Of a stretch of 64,000 nt of DNA, positions 34,794 through 47,502 are shown one piece after another (position 1 is the stretch's first letter; every line of letters begins with the position of its first letter). The position numbers were made by a program, and so were the translations under genes. Origin of the DNA: Pseudomonas sp. BGr12 (GTDB taxonomy: Bacteria > Pseudomonadota > Gammaproteobacteria > Pseudomonadales > Pseudomonadaceae); assembly GCF_030272895.1 (NCBI RefSeq), contig NZ_JALRNF010000012.1, forward strand, positions 1 to 64,000, in the 5' to 3' direction. The notes below the pieces were generated by a model, which saw only the letters and a list, made by a program, of their open reading frames with translations, was not told the DNA's origin and did not search any database.

Positions 34794-35267
34794 ATGGCCG
34801 TTGAACTCGACCAACCCGTCGCCGATTTCCAGGCCCAGGCCACCAGCGGCCAGACTGTCAGCCTGGCGAGCCTGGCCGGCAAGCAGGTGGTGCTGTACTT
34901 CTACCCCAAGGACAGCACCCCGGGCTGCACCACCGAAGGCCAGGGCTTCCGCGACCAGTACGCGGCCTTCCAGGCGGCCGACACCGAGGTGTTCGGGGTG
35001 TCCCGTGACGGCATCAAGTCCCACGAGAACTTCAAGGCCAAGCAGGCGTTTCCCTTCGAGCTGATCAGCGACAAGGACGAGGCCCTGTGCCAGCTGTTCG
35101 ACGTGATCAAGCTCAAGAAGCTCTACGGCAAGGAATACCTGGGCGTGGACCGCAGTACCTTCCTGATCGACAGGAACGGCGTGCTGCGCAAGGCATGGCG
35201 TGGCGTGAAGGTGCCAGGGCATGTGGATGCGGTACTGGCCGAGGCGCAGGCGCTGAACAAGGCCTGA
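34794..35267 (+). CDS. bcp: Thioredoxin-dependent thiol peroxidase Bcp (PrxQ type)
   Basis: A 157-residue peroxiredoxin that removes peroxides with thioredoxin. The peroxidatic Cys is Cys45 in FYPKDSTPGCTTEGQGF. The resolving Cys five residues later, common in E. coli-type Bcp, is absent (Gly50 region, TTEGQG). The other Cys is Cys99, so it acts as a 1-Cys enzyme or resolves through Cys99. It starts 10 bp after gcvR and ends before a REP. Confidence 0.9.
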   Translation: MAVELDQPVADFQAQATSGQTVSLASLAGKQVVLYFYPKDSTPGCTTEGQGFRDQYAAFQAADTEVFGVSRDGIKSHENFKAKQAFPFELISDKDEALCQLFDVIKLKKLYGKEYLGVDRSTFLIDRNGVLRKAWRGVKVPGHVDAVLAEAQALNKA

Positions 35268-35271
35268 AATC

Positions 35272-35339
35272 CATCGCGGGGCAAGCCCGCTCCCACAGGG
35301 TATCGGTGATCCCTGTGGGAGCCGGCTTGCCCCGCGATG
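35272..35339. repeat. REP pair between bcp and perM
   Basis: Arms of 29 bases (35272-35300 and 35311-35339) with a single mismatch and a 10-base loop form a long hairpin between two convergent genes. Confidence 0.92.
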
Positions 35340-35342
35340 CGT

Positions 35343-36413
35343 TCAGAGCAGCGGCGCCACCGCCGGCTCCCGCCGCGGCCAGGCATCGAGCACGGCCTTG
35401 AACAGGGTCGCCAGCGGGATGGCGAAGAAGATCCCCCAGAAGCCCCACAACCCGCCAAACAGCAACACCGCGCAAATGATCGCCACCGGGTGCAGGCTCA
35501 CGGCCTCGGAGAACAGCAGCGGCACCAGCACGTTGCCGTCCAGGGCCTGGATGATCGCGTAGACCGCCATCAGGTAGATGAACTGATCGCCCCAGCCCCA
35601 CTGGAACAGGGCAATCAGGGTGACCGGCACGGTCACCACCACCGCGCCGACATAAGGCACCACCACCGACAAGCCCACCAGCAGCGCCAGCAAGGCCGCG
35701 TAGTTGAGCCCCAGGGCGATGAAAGCGATGTAGGTCGCCACGCCGCAGATCAGGATCTCGATGCCCTTGCCGCGGATGTAGTTGGCGATCTGCCGGTTCA
35801 TCTCCTCGGCCACCCGGGTCATCAGCGCCCGCTCGCGCGGCAGGTAGCCGCTGACCCAGCGGCCGATCAGTTCGCGGTCCTTGAGGAAGAAGAACACCAG
35901 GATCGGCACCAGCACCAGGTAGATCATGATGTTGACCAGCAGCGGCAGGCTCGACAGCGAAAACGTCAGGGCCCACTGGCCGAACTTGCCGATCTCCCCG
36001 CGCATGGCCTCGATGGCCCGCAGCACCTGCTCGTCGGAGACCAGGTGCGGGTAACGCTCGGGCAACAGCAGCAATAGCGACTGCCATTTGCCGAGCATGC
36101 CCGGCAGCTCGTTGAACAGGGTGATCAGCTGATGCCAGAGCAACGGCACCAGTACCAGCAGGAAGACACCCAAGGCGCCCATGAACAGGGTAAAGACCAG
36201 GCCGACGGCATAGCGGGTCGGCACCCGCAGGCGCTCCAAGGCGTTGACCAGCCCCTGCATGAGAAACGCCAGGACCATCCCCGCCAGCACCGGCGCCAGC
36301 ATGCCGCCCAGGGTCAGGACGGCGGTGAATCCCAGAAACAGCAAGACCGCCAGCACCACTGCTTCTTCATCGGAGAAGTAGCGTTGCATCCAGTCGCGAA
36401 GCACCTTGAACAT
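35343..36413 (-). CDS. perM: AI-2E/PerM-family membrane transporter
   Basis: A 356-residue membrane protein with about 7-8 transmembrane segments, typical of the AI-2E family (PerM/TqsA-like). Motifs include LLVNIMIYLVLVPILVFFFLKD, IANYIRGKGIEILICGVATY and IPLATLFKAVLDAWP. Members export small molecules or act as Na+/H+ antiporters. It follows the tusA-like gene by 20 bp on the same strand; its 3' end abuts a REP. Confidence 0.85.
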   Translation of the reverse strand: MFKVLRDWMQRYFSDEEAVVLAVLLFLGFTAVLTLGGMLAPVLAGMVLAFLMQGLVNALERLRVPTRYAVGLVFTLFMGALGVFLLVLVPLLWHQLITLFNELPGMLGKWQSLLLLLPERYPHLVSDEQVLRAIEAMRGEIGKFGQWALTFSLSSLPLLVNIMIYLVLVPILVFFFLKDRELIGRWVSGYLPRERALMTRVAEEMNRQIANYIRGKGIEILICGVATYIAFIALGLNYAALLALLVGLSVVVPYVGAVVVTVPVTLIALFQWGWGDQFIYLMAVYAIIQALDGNVLVPLLFSEAVSLHPVAIICAVLLFGGLWGFWGIFFAIPLATLFKAVLDAWPRREPAVAPLL

Positions 36414-36433
36414 TGACGATCCTTAGAAAAAAC

Positions 36434-36673
36434 TCAGGCCTTGCGCAGCCAGTAGGTGTACACACCGTCCTCGGCGGTTTCGCGCAGCAGGGTATGACCG
36501 GCCAACTTGGCAAAAGTGCGAAAATCGCGTTGCGATCCGGCATCGGTGGCCACCACCTTGAGCACCGCGCCACTGGCCAGGCGATTGAGCTCCATCTTCG
36601 CCTTGAGCAGCGGCAACGGGCAGTTCAGGCCACTGGCATCGAGTTCGGAATCAATGGTCAGGGTGTCGCTCAT
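36434..36673 (-). CDS. TusA-family sulfurtransferase
   Basis: A 79-residue sulfur carrier with the CPxP signature (SGLNCPLPLLKAKMEL, Cys18) and GAVLKVVATDAGSQRDF. TusA proteins hand persulfide sulfur to tRNA thiolation or other acceptors. A much longer frame upstream is antisense to bepA; the ATG at 36673 is the family start. It is divergent from bepA and in line with perM. Confidence 0.87.
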   Translation of the reverse strand: MSDTLTIDSELDASGLNCPLPLLKAKMELNRLASGAVLKVVATDAGSQRDFRTFAKLAGHTLLRETAEDGVYTYWLRKA

Positions 36674-36782
36674 CAGGGGTCTCCAGGCAGGCGGGTTCGA
36701 ACAAGTCTCGTAGAATACCGCCACTGGTCGCCGACGTGTGAGCCAGCTACAGTAAGGTTCTTTGTCGACCAGAGCTTCGTGC

Positions 36783-38225
36783 ATGAATTTACTGCGCCCT
36801 ACCCTGCTGACGCTGGCCTGTTTGATGGCGTTCCCCAGCCATGCCGACGACCTGCCGTCACTCGGCGACGCCAGTTCTGCCATTGTTTCCCCCCAGCAGG
36901 AAAACCAGCTGGGCCGCGCTTGGCTCAGCCTGCTGCGGGGCAATGTCAATCAACTGAACGATCCCCAGCTCAAGGACTATGTCGAGACCAGCGTCTATCG
37001 CCTGGCGGAAACCAGCCAGCTGCAGGACCGGCGCCTGGAATTCATCCTCATCGACAGCCGCGAGCTCAACGCGTTTGCTGCCCCGGGCGGGATTATCGGG
37101 GTCAACGGCGGCCTGTTCCTCAACGCCCAGACTGAAGGCGAATACGCCTCGGTACTGGCCCACGAACTGGCGCACTTGTCGCAGCGCCACTTTGCCCGTG
37201 GTGTCGAGGCCCAGCAGCGCATGCAGCTGCCGATGATGGCGGCGATGCTGGCCGGTATCGTGGCCGCCGCAGCCGGTGCCGGTGATGCCGGTATCGCCGC
37301 GATTGCCGGCTCCCAGGCCGCCGCGATCCAGGAGCAACGACGCTTCTCCCGGCAGAACGAACAGGAAGCCGACCGCATCGGCATCCTCAACCTGGAAAAG
37401 GCCGGGTACGACCCGCGCAACATGCCGAGCATGTTCGAACGCCTGATGCGCCAGTACCGCTACGATGCCAAGCCGCCGGAATTCCTCCTGACTCACCCGG
37501 TGACCGAATCGCGTATCGCCGACACCCGCAACCGCGCCGAGCAGGCGCCCAAGGGTGGCACCGAGGACAGCGCCCGCTATCAACTGATCCGTGCCCGCGT
37601 GGCCTTGATCTACGAAGGCACGCCGGGGATGGCTGCCAAGCGCTTCCGCGCCCAGCTGGACGAGAACCCCAAGCTCGACTCGGCCCGCTATGGCCTGGCG
37701 ATCGCCCTGATCAAGGGTGGCCGCCTCAACGAGGCGCGTGACGCACTCAAGCCTCTGCTGGACAAGGCGCCGAACGACATCACCTACAACCTGGCGCAGG
37801 TCGACCTGGACATCACCAACAACCGCCTGGCCGATGCCCAGCAGCGGGTCGAGCGCATGCGCTCGCTGTACCCGGCGAACTACCCGCTGCAGCAGGCGCG
37901 AATTGACCTGCTGCTCAAGCAGAACCGTCCGGCCGAAGCGGAAAAGGCCCTGGATGCCTTGCTCAAGAACCGCCCGGACGATCCGGACGTGTGGTACGAC
38001 GTGGCAGAGGTGCGCGGCCTGTCCGGCAACACCATCGGCCTGCACCAGGCCCGGGCCGAGTACTTTGCCCTGGTGGGCGATTTCGACCAGGCCCTGCAGC
38101 AGCTTGATTACGCCAAGCAGCGGGCAGGCAACAACTTCGTGCTGGCGTCGAAGATCGATGCGCGTCAGCGCGAGCTGCTGGCGCAGCTGCGGTGGGTCAT
38201 GGAGATGATGCGCTCTCTCGCCTGA
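36783..38225 (+). CDS. bepA: Beta-barrel assembly-enhancing protease BepA (M48, TPR)
   Basis: A 480-residue periplasmic zinc peptidase and chaperone that helps assembly of LptD and other outer-membrane proteins and removes stalled ones. Signal peptide residues 1-21 (FPSHA cut), HExxH at His127-His131 (VLAHELAHLSQRHF), third ligand in the NEQEADRIG stretch, then C-terminal TPR repeats from about 265 (DSARYQLIRARVALIYEG onward). The ATG at 36783 was taken over a TTG seven codons earlier. It ends before a REP. Confidence 0.92.
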   Translation: MNLLRPTLLTLACLMAFPSHADDLPSLGDASSAIVSPQQENQLGRAWLSLLRGNVNQLNDPQLKDYVETSVYRLAETSQLQDRRLEFILIDSRELNAFAAPGGIIGVNGGLFLNAQTEGEYASVLAHELAHLSQRHFARGVEAQQRMQLPMMAAMLAGIVAAAAGAGDAGIAAIAGSQAAAIQEQRRFSRQNEQEADRIGILNLEKAGYDPRNMPSMFERLMRQYRYDAKPPEFLLTHPVTESRIADTRNRAEQAPKGGTEDSARYQLIRARVALIYEGTPGMAAKRFRAQLDENPKLDSARYGLAIALIKGGRLNEARDALKPLLDKAPNDITYNLAQVDLDITNNRLADAQQRVERMRSLYPANYPLQQARIDLLLKQNRPAEAEKALDALLKNRPDDPDVWYDVAEVRGLSGNTIGLHQARAEYFALVGDFDQALQQLDYAKQRAGNNFVLASKIDARQRELLAQLRWVMEMMRSLA

Positions 38226-38230
38226 ACGCT

Positions 38231-38281
38231 TCGCGGGGCAAGCCCGCTCCCACCGGCTGTGGGAGCGGGCTTGCCCCGCGA
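38231..38281. repeat. Perfect REP palindrome between bepA and nadA
   Basis: Arms 38231-38253 and 38259-38281 are exact 23-base complements with a 5-base loop (CGGCT). The hairpin lies between two convergent genes, 5 bp from the bepA stop. Confidence 0.94.
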
Positions 38282-38289
38282 GAGGGACC

Positions 38290-39348
38290 TCAAGCGTTAC
38301 CGGACAGTTTGATCCGCGCCGCCTGGGTGAAGTCGAGCATGCGATTGAGCGGCTTGATCGCCTGGGGAATCAGCGCCGGCTCGACGAAGATCTCGTTGGT
38401 GCCTTCACGCAGGCACTGCAGGGTGCGCTCCAGGGTGTTCATGGCCATCCACGGACAGTGGGCACAGCTGCGGCACGCCGCGCCGTTACCGGCGGTAGGC
38501 GCTTCGATGAAGACCTTGTCCGGGCACAGCTGCTGCATCTTGTAGAAGATGCCGCGGTCGGTGGCGACGATGAAGGTCTTGTTCGGCAGGGTCTGCGCAG
38601 CCTTGATCAACTGGCTGGTGGAGCCGACGGCGTCGGCCAGTTCGATCACCGCTTCCGGCGATTCGGGGTGCACCAGGATCGCCGCATCGGGGTATAGCGC
38701 CTTCATGTCGGCCAGCTGGCGCGACTTGAACTCCTCGTGAACGATGCAGGCACCGTCCCACAGCAGCATGTCGGCGCCGGTCTGCTTCTGGATGTAGCGG
38801 CCCAGGTGCTGGTCCGGCCCCCAGATGATGGTTTCGCCGTTGTCCATCAGGCTTTCGACGATTTCCAGGGCGCAGCTGGAGGTCACCACCCAGTCGGCAC
38901 GGGCCTTGACCGCCGCCGAGGTGTTGGCATAGACCACCACGGTACGTTCCGGGTGTTTGTCGCAGAACGCGGAAAACTCATCTACCGGGCAACCCAGGTC
39001 CAGCGAGCAGGTCGCTTCCAGGGTCGGCATCAGCACGCGCTTTTCCGGGGTGAGGATCTTTGCGGTTTCGCCCATGAAACGCACGCCAGCGACCACCACG
39101 GTCTTGGCCGGGTGGTTCTTGCCGAAGCGGGCCATTTCCAGCGAGTCGGACACGCAGCCACCGGTTTCCTCGGCCAGGGCCTGGATCACCGGGTCACAGT
39201 AGTAATGGGCAACCAGCACGGCGTCGCGCGCCTTGAGTTCGGCGGCGATGGCGGTGCGGTAGTCGGCCTCTTGCTCAGGCGTCAGCGGCTTGGGCTGCTT
39301 GGCATCGAGGTGGGCTTGGACCAAAAGGCGTTCGGAAATCTGGGTCAT
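38290..39348 (-). CDS. nadA: Quinolinate synthase NadA
   Basis: A 352-residue [4Fe-4S] enzyme that condenses iminoaspartate with dihydroxyacetone phosphate to quinolinate in NAD synthesis. Seen: [46 protein letters not shown] and [13 protein letters not shown], which hold the cluster cysteines. ATG at 39348 is the family start; 38 upstream codons were dropped. It stands alone, with 236 bp of non-coding sequence between it and the YdgA-like gene. Confidence 0.94.
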   Translation of the reverse strand: MTQISERLLVQAHLDAKQPKPLTPEQEADYRTAIAAELKARDAVLVAHYYCDPVIQALAEETGGCVSDSLEMARFGKNHPAKTVVVAGVRFMGETAKILTPEKRVLMPTLEATCSLDLGCPVDEFSAFCDKHPERTVVVYANTSAAVKARADWVVTSSCALEIVESLMDNGETIIWGPDQHLGRYIQKQTGADMLLWDGACIVHEEFKSRQLADMKALYPDAAILVHPESPEAVIELADAVGSTSQLIKAAQTLPNKTFIVATDRGIFYKMQQLCPDKVFIEAPTAGNGAACRSCAHCPWMAMNTLERTLQCLREGTNEIFVEPALIPQAIKPLNRMLDFTQAARIKLSGNA

Positions 39349-39546
39349 GATCGCTGGACCTGCAGGCGCTTGAGCGCGTAAGTCGAGTGTATCACCGAGC
39401 CCTGGCAAATCGGTTACCGGATCTGCGGGCAATGCGCTGAACGGCGTTGCGGGCAGAGCCAAAGACCTTCTGCGGCCTCGGGTTTTTATGGGATGCCGAA
39501 GGCTACAGATAATCGGATGAATTCAAAAGGTTTTTTTAGTAACTCC

Positions 39547-39576
39547 CCCCGGGGCGACAGGCTTGCCGCCCCGGGG
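39547..39576 (-). terminator. GC-rich hairpin after the YdgA-like gene
   Basis: A perfect 10-bp repeat (CCCCGGGGCG/CGCCCCGGGG) with a 10-base loop begins 9 bp after the stop of the YdgA-like gene. No T-run follows on the minus strand, so its role as a terminator is only likely. Confidence 0.5.
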
Positions 39577-39584
39577 AACCGTCA

Positions 39585-41081
39585 TCAACCCTCGCTCGGC
39601 TGCATGGCCCCGAGATTCGCCTGGATCAGGCTGGCGAACTGTTCGACGGTCATCTTGTGGCCGTTGAACTCCACCATGCCGTCGGCGTAGTGCAGGCTGG
39701 CGAGGATATCGTTGCCCTTGACCGTGGCCATCTGGCTCTGCTGCGCCATCATGCCGACCATCTCACCGGCCTGGGACGCTTGCTGGGCCAGCACCTGGGC
39801 ATCGCTCTGCCCTTCCAGGCGAGCCTGCAGGACTGCCAGGTCACCGATCATGGGCTTGGACAGCGAGACCTTGCTCTGCACCTGCGCCACCATCTGCCGG
39901 TACAGCTCATCGGCCGGCAATTGCAGCGAAGCCGGTTTGGCCAGGTCGACGCTGAGGCTGAAGCGGCTTTCGCCATTGGCCGTCTTGAACGAGAAGTTGT
40001 CCAGGGCAATCTGCGGCTTGCCGGCCAGCACCTGCTGCAGGTTGGCGTGCATCTGCGCGGTTTCGGCTTCGCTCATCGGCAGCGCCGGCATGCCCTCGCC
40101 CTGGGCCGAGGCTTGTTCCAGCTCGGGCAGGTAGCCCTGGTACAGGGTGACCAGCGCCTGGGTCGCCGGGATGTCGATGTTCTTCACGCTCCAGGTCATT
40201 TCACCGGCACCCACCGGCTTGCCGTCGAAGTTGATATCCCCGACCTTGTAGACCATGGTGCCGGAGAACTTGTTACCGTCGGCACGGTACGCGTTGTTCT
40301 GCTCCACATGCTTCATCAGCAGCACCTTCTGCTGCTCGCCCAGGGTCGCACTGACCTCGTCCAGGCCCATGTTCATGGTGCCGACATAGAAGCCGAAATC
40401 GGTCTTGCTCATGTCGCCGAGCAGATTGATCCCCTTGAACTCAAGCTTCAGCGGCGCACTGTCGGCATCGACCAGATCCAGGCCCAGGCTGGCCGAACCG
40501 CCACTGAACTTGATCTGCTCGGCATCCTTGGTGCCGGAGGCCTGGATCGTGAGGCCCGAGAACGTGATGTGCGAGCCCGCCTCGGTCACTTCCATCGGCG
40601 GGATGATCAGCGTGCCGTCGGTCGAGCCGTCGTAGCCCAGGCTGTTCTGGCCGTACACCGGCGGCACACCGCCGCTGATGGCGAACCACTCGCTGGTGAG
40701 CGCGTCCTTTTCCAGGGCATAGTTGCTGGCAGCCATCACCGGCATGAGCTTCAACGCCTTCAACCGGCTCCAGGGCAACGGGCCGTGCTCGATGCGGTCG
40801 ACAAAGGCCAGCTCGAAGCTCTGTGGCTCGTCGCCGACCATCATGTCCTTGACCTTGACCCGGTAATGCGCGGTACTCGAGTACAAATGCGACTCCAGCG
40901 ACGCCAGCTCCAGGGTCACACTGGCGCCCGTCCCGGCCGACTGCTGGAGCTGGGCGTTGGCTTGCAACATGGCCTGCTTGAGTACCTCGGGCAATTGCTT
41001 GCCGGTGTACCAGGCACCCGCCGTACTGACGGCGGCCACGGCCACCACCAACCCTGAAAGTACACCCACTGTTTTCTTCAT
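39585..41081 (-). CDS. YdgA-family (DUF945) periplasmic protein
   Basis: A 498-residue protein with an N-terminal hydrophobic anchor or signal (KTVGVLSGLVVAVAAVSTA, residues 3-22) and a large beta-rich periplasmic domain (for example SLGLDLVDADSAPLKLEF, TMVYKVGDINFDG). This is the DUF945/YdgA family, of unknown role. ATG at 41081 opens MKKTVGVL. It lies 51 bp downstream of the oxaloacetate decarboxylase homologue on the same strand. Confidence 0.8.
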   Translation of the reverse strand: MKKTVGVLSGLVVAVAAVSTAGAWYTGKQLPEVLKQAMLQANAQLQQSAGTGASVTLELASLESHLYSSTAHYRVKVKDMMVGDEPQSFELAFVDRIEHGPLPWSRLKALKLMPVMAASNYALEKDALTSEWFAISGGVPPVYGQNSLGYDGSTDGTLIIPPMEVTEAGSHITFSGLTIQASGTKDAEQIKFSGGSASLGLDLVDADSAPLKLEFKGINLLGDMSKTDFGFYVGTMNMGLDEVSATLGEQQKVLLMKHVEQNNAYRADGNKFSGTMVYKVGDINFDGKPVGAGEMTWSVKNIDIPATQALVTLYQGYLPELEQASAQGEGMPALPMSEAETAQMHANLQQVLAGKPQIALDNFSFKTANGESRFSLSVDLAKPASLQLPADELYRQMVAQVQSKVSLSKPMIGDLAVLQARLEGQSDAQVLAQQASQAGEMVGMMAQQSQMATVKGNDILASLHYADGMVEFNGHKMTVEQFASLIQANLGAMQPSEG

Positions 41082-41132
41082 GAAATGATCCGCTTGTCCA
41101 TTGGTTGGGGTTGTTGCAGCGCGGCCCACGGC

Positions 41133-42002
41133 CTATTCGTTGACGTCCATGAACTCACGGGCCCAGACAATGTAGTCGCCCGGCACGGTGTAGGTATGGG
41201 TCAGTTCCGTGGCGCTGAGGTCCGAGGCACTGCTGGTGATCCGGCGCTGCTCGCGCAGGCAGTCGTAGGTGGCCTTGATCGCCGCGAAGTAGGCGCCGTG
41301 ACCGTCCACGGCAATGCGCACGCCCAGTTGCGCCAGGCGCGCATCGTCGTGCAGCTGCGGGTTGCCGTAGGTCACCAGCATCAGCGGCACGCTCAGGTGC
41401 GCGGCGATCTGCTCAAGGTGTTCGAAGTCGCGGATGCCGACCATGCACAGGGCGTCGGCGCCGGCATTCTGGTAGGCCACCGTGCGGGCAATCACCTCTT
41501 CCACCGGAATGAGTGCGGCGTTGGTGCGGGCAATGATCGCCAGCTCCGGATCGACCCGCGCCTCCAGCGCCGCACGAATCTTGCCGACGCCTTCGGCGAT
41601 GCTCACCAGGTCCGTGGACTTGCGCCCGAACTGCGCCGGCAGCAGGGTGTCCTCGATGGTCAGCGCGGCGATCCCGGCGCGTTCGAGCTCGGTCACCGTG
41701 CGCATCACATTCAGGGCGTTGCCGTAGCCGTGGTCGGCGTCGGCGATCACCGGCAACTGCGCCACCCTGCCGATGCGCGTGGCCTGCTCAGCGAACTCGC
41801 TCAGGGTGATCAGGGCAAAATCAGGTGCGGCCAGCACCTGCAGGGAAGCGACCGAACCACCCAGGATACCCACCTCGAAACCCAGGTCGGCGGCGATACG
41901 CGCCGACATTGGATCGAACACGGAAGCCGTGTGATAACAGGCAGGAGAAGCAAGGAGTTTACGAAACGCGCGACGCAGGTCTTGGTGGGAGGCTCTTGGC
42001 AT
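41133..42002 (-). CDS. Oxaloacetate decarboxylase-like (PEP mutase/isocitrate lyase superfamily)
   Basis: A 289-residue TIM-barrel enzyme similar to the PA4872-type oxaloacetate decarboxylase of Pseudomonas. Motifs: [41 protein letters not shown] with Mg-binding Asp residues, and [14 protein letters not shown]. Phosphonopyruvate hydrolase or another C-C lyase activity is the alternative. It stands 92 bp from the convergently related AraC gene on the same strand, and 51 bp before the YdgA-like gene. Confidence 0.84.
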   Translation of the reverse strand: MPRASHQDLRRAFRKLLASPACYHTASVFDPMSARIAADLGFEVGILGGSVASLQVLAAPDFALITLSEFAEQATRIGRVAQLPVIADADHGYGNALNVMRTVTELERAGIAALTIEDTLLPAQFGRKSTDLVSIAEGVGKIRAALEARVDPELAIIARTNAALIPVEEVIARTVAYQNAGADALCMVGIRDFEHLEQIAAHLSVPLMLVTYGNPQLHDDARLAQLGVRIAVDGHGAYFAAIKATYDCLREQRRITSSASDLSATELTHTYTVPGDYIVWAREFMDVNE

Positions 42003-42094
42003 GGTCTTTCCAACATATCGACTTCATTTATTGGACAGAACATACCACCGCAGCCCCTGTCGCCGACAGGGTCAGATAGACGGCTTTTGCTCGC

Positions 42095-43000
42095 TCAGCT
42101 GCGCCGCTGCGCGCGTTTGAGGGTCTCGCTGGGCAACTCCTTGAACAGTTGCTGGTAGCTGCTGGAGAACCGCCCCAAGTGCCAGAACGACCAGTGCATG
42201 GCCACTTCGGCCACGGTACTGCCCCGGCTGCCTTGCAGCTCGCGACGCGCACTGTTGAGCCGGCGCAGGCGCAGCCAGTGCGCCGGAGTCATGCCGGTAA
42301 AGGCCTTGAACGCCTGCTGCAACTGGCGCAAGGACACCCCGGCCACCTCGGCCAGTTCCAGCAGGTTGAGAGTGTCTTCGGGGCAGTCGGCGGCCCACTC
42401 GCCGACCCTGCGCATGATCGTGCGCTCTTCGGCCCGCTTGCCCAGGGCGCCGCGGTCCAGGCGCACGCAGGCGTTGTCGAGGATGAACAGGCAGTCTTCG
42501 AGCAGTTGTTCGGCCAGGGCGTCACGGCTCGGCGTATCGATCGCCTGCCCCAGGCGCGTCAGGGTGCCGCTCAGCCAGCGGCCGAACAGCGCGTTCTGCA
42601 TCGAGTTGAGCGGCGCCATGAACAGGCCTTCGAGGCGGGCGATGTCCAGGCGGTGACGGCGGACGAACTCCGGACCGAACACCACTGCCACTTCCTGGTA
42701 GTTCTCCGGGGTGATCCAGATATTGCGGCTCTCGCCGTTGAGCAGGTACAGGCTGTTGTCGGTGCGGTCGAAACAGAACGCCAGGGCACCGGGCGGCGCA
42801 CTGAAGTTCTGCTCGACCCGGGTGTTCATGCACTCTTCGTACACCTCGACACCCTGCAGGTCCAGGCAACGGACCTGGCCGGCGAAATGCCCGGGTGACA
42901 TCTGCTGGTAGTGCTGGGTCCAGCTGGGCGTGGCACGCACCTGTTCGCCGACATCGGCAGTGCTGAAAGCCTGGACCTGGAACGGAGTGGGCGCTGTCAT
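42095..43000 (-). CDS. AraC-family regulator, divergent from the polyamine module
   Basis: A 301-residue regulator with an effector-binding N-terminal domain and two C-terminal helix-turn-helix motifs (LLELAEVAGVSLRQLQQAFK and VAEVAMHWSFWHLGRFSSSY). The overall look recalls EutR-type AraC proteins. ATG at 43000 gives MTAPTPFQVQAF; 40 upstream codons overlap the promoter. The 173-bp gap to the GS-like gene holds a likely shared regulatory region, so it probably controls that module. Confidence 0.83.
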   Translation of the reverse strand: MTAPTPFQVQAFSTADVGEQVRATPSWTQHYQQMSPGHFAGQVRCLDLQGVEVYEECMNTRVEQNFSAPPGALAFCFDRTDNSLYLLNGESRNIWITPENYQEVAVVFGPEFVRRHRLDIARLEGLFMAPLNSMQNALFGRWLSGTLTRLGQAIDTPSRDALAEQLLEDCLFILDNACVRLDRGALGKRAEERTIMRRVGEWAADCPEDTLNLLELAEVAGVSLRQLQQAFKAFTGMTPAHWLRLRRLNSARRELQGSRGSTVAEVAMHWSFWHLGRFSSSYQQLFKELPSETLKRAQRRS

Positions 43001-43173
43001 GAGCTGCTCATTACGCACTCTTTTGGTGCGCTTTATCCTGGCGAAAGTGGATAGATGGAGACGCAAGTGTCGCCCAAGATAGCCCTCAACGCGCTGCAGG
43101 GGAAGTCGTCCAGGCGGCACACCGGCCTGGGAGGCCGGTCCTGGCGCGGAATAAAACCAATAACGAGGTCTTT

Positions 43174-46980
<3,807 letters not shown>

Positions 46981-47088
46981 TCCTGGCGTCCTTCGCCTCC
47001 CCCGGGCCCGCTTGCCAGCACGGCAATTGCAGCTACTGTCAGTTATGTCCGGGTTGCACTGTGCAACGGGCTTCAGGGAGATCGAACG

Positions 47089-47484
47089 ATGGCGACAACG
47101 TACAAGCTCGTGCTATCGGCGGCACTGCTGCTGGCGCTGGCCGGATGCACCAGCATCGACGCGCGCACCACCGAGTATGTCGGCGTGCCCCACGCCGCGC
47201 CTACCAATGCCGCCAATGTCGAGGTTTTGCGCCGCGAGCCCCTACGCCCCCACACCCGCCTGGGCGAAATCGTCGTCGATGCCAGCATCGATCCGGCACC
47301 GCCGATCAGCGACGTCGAACAAAAACTGCGCACCGAAGCCGCCACTATCGGCGGTGATGCGGTGGTGGTGGTCTACGACGGCATCGCCCCGGTTTCTGCC
47401 TATGTCAGCGGTCCCCTGTGGAGCCGCGATGTACACGCCATCGACGGGCGCAAGCTCAAGGGCATCGTCATCAAATACCAGTAG
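47089..47484 (+). CDS. Small putative lipoprotein
   Basis: A 131-residue protein with a lipoprotein signal (LLALAGC lipobox, acylated Cys20) followed by a small alpha/beta domain: THTR-like start (HTRLGEIVVDASIDPAPPI), then EQKLRTEAATIGGDAVVVVYDG and a short strand tail ending KLKGIVIKYQ. This resembles small envelope lipoproteins that carry a YbjQ-like or heavy-metal-type fold, but I cannot assign a family with confidence. The next gene, a DUF1254 protein, starts 18 bp later. Confidence 0.7.
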   Translation: MATTYKLVLSAALLLALAGCTSIDARTTEYVGVPHAAPTNAANVEVLRREPLRPHTRLGEIVVDASIDPAPPISDVEQKLRTEAATIGGDAVVVVYDGIAPVSAYVSGPLWSRDVHAIDGRKLKGIVIKYQ

Positions 47485-47502
47485 CGCGAATGCGAGCAGG
47501 TC

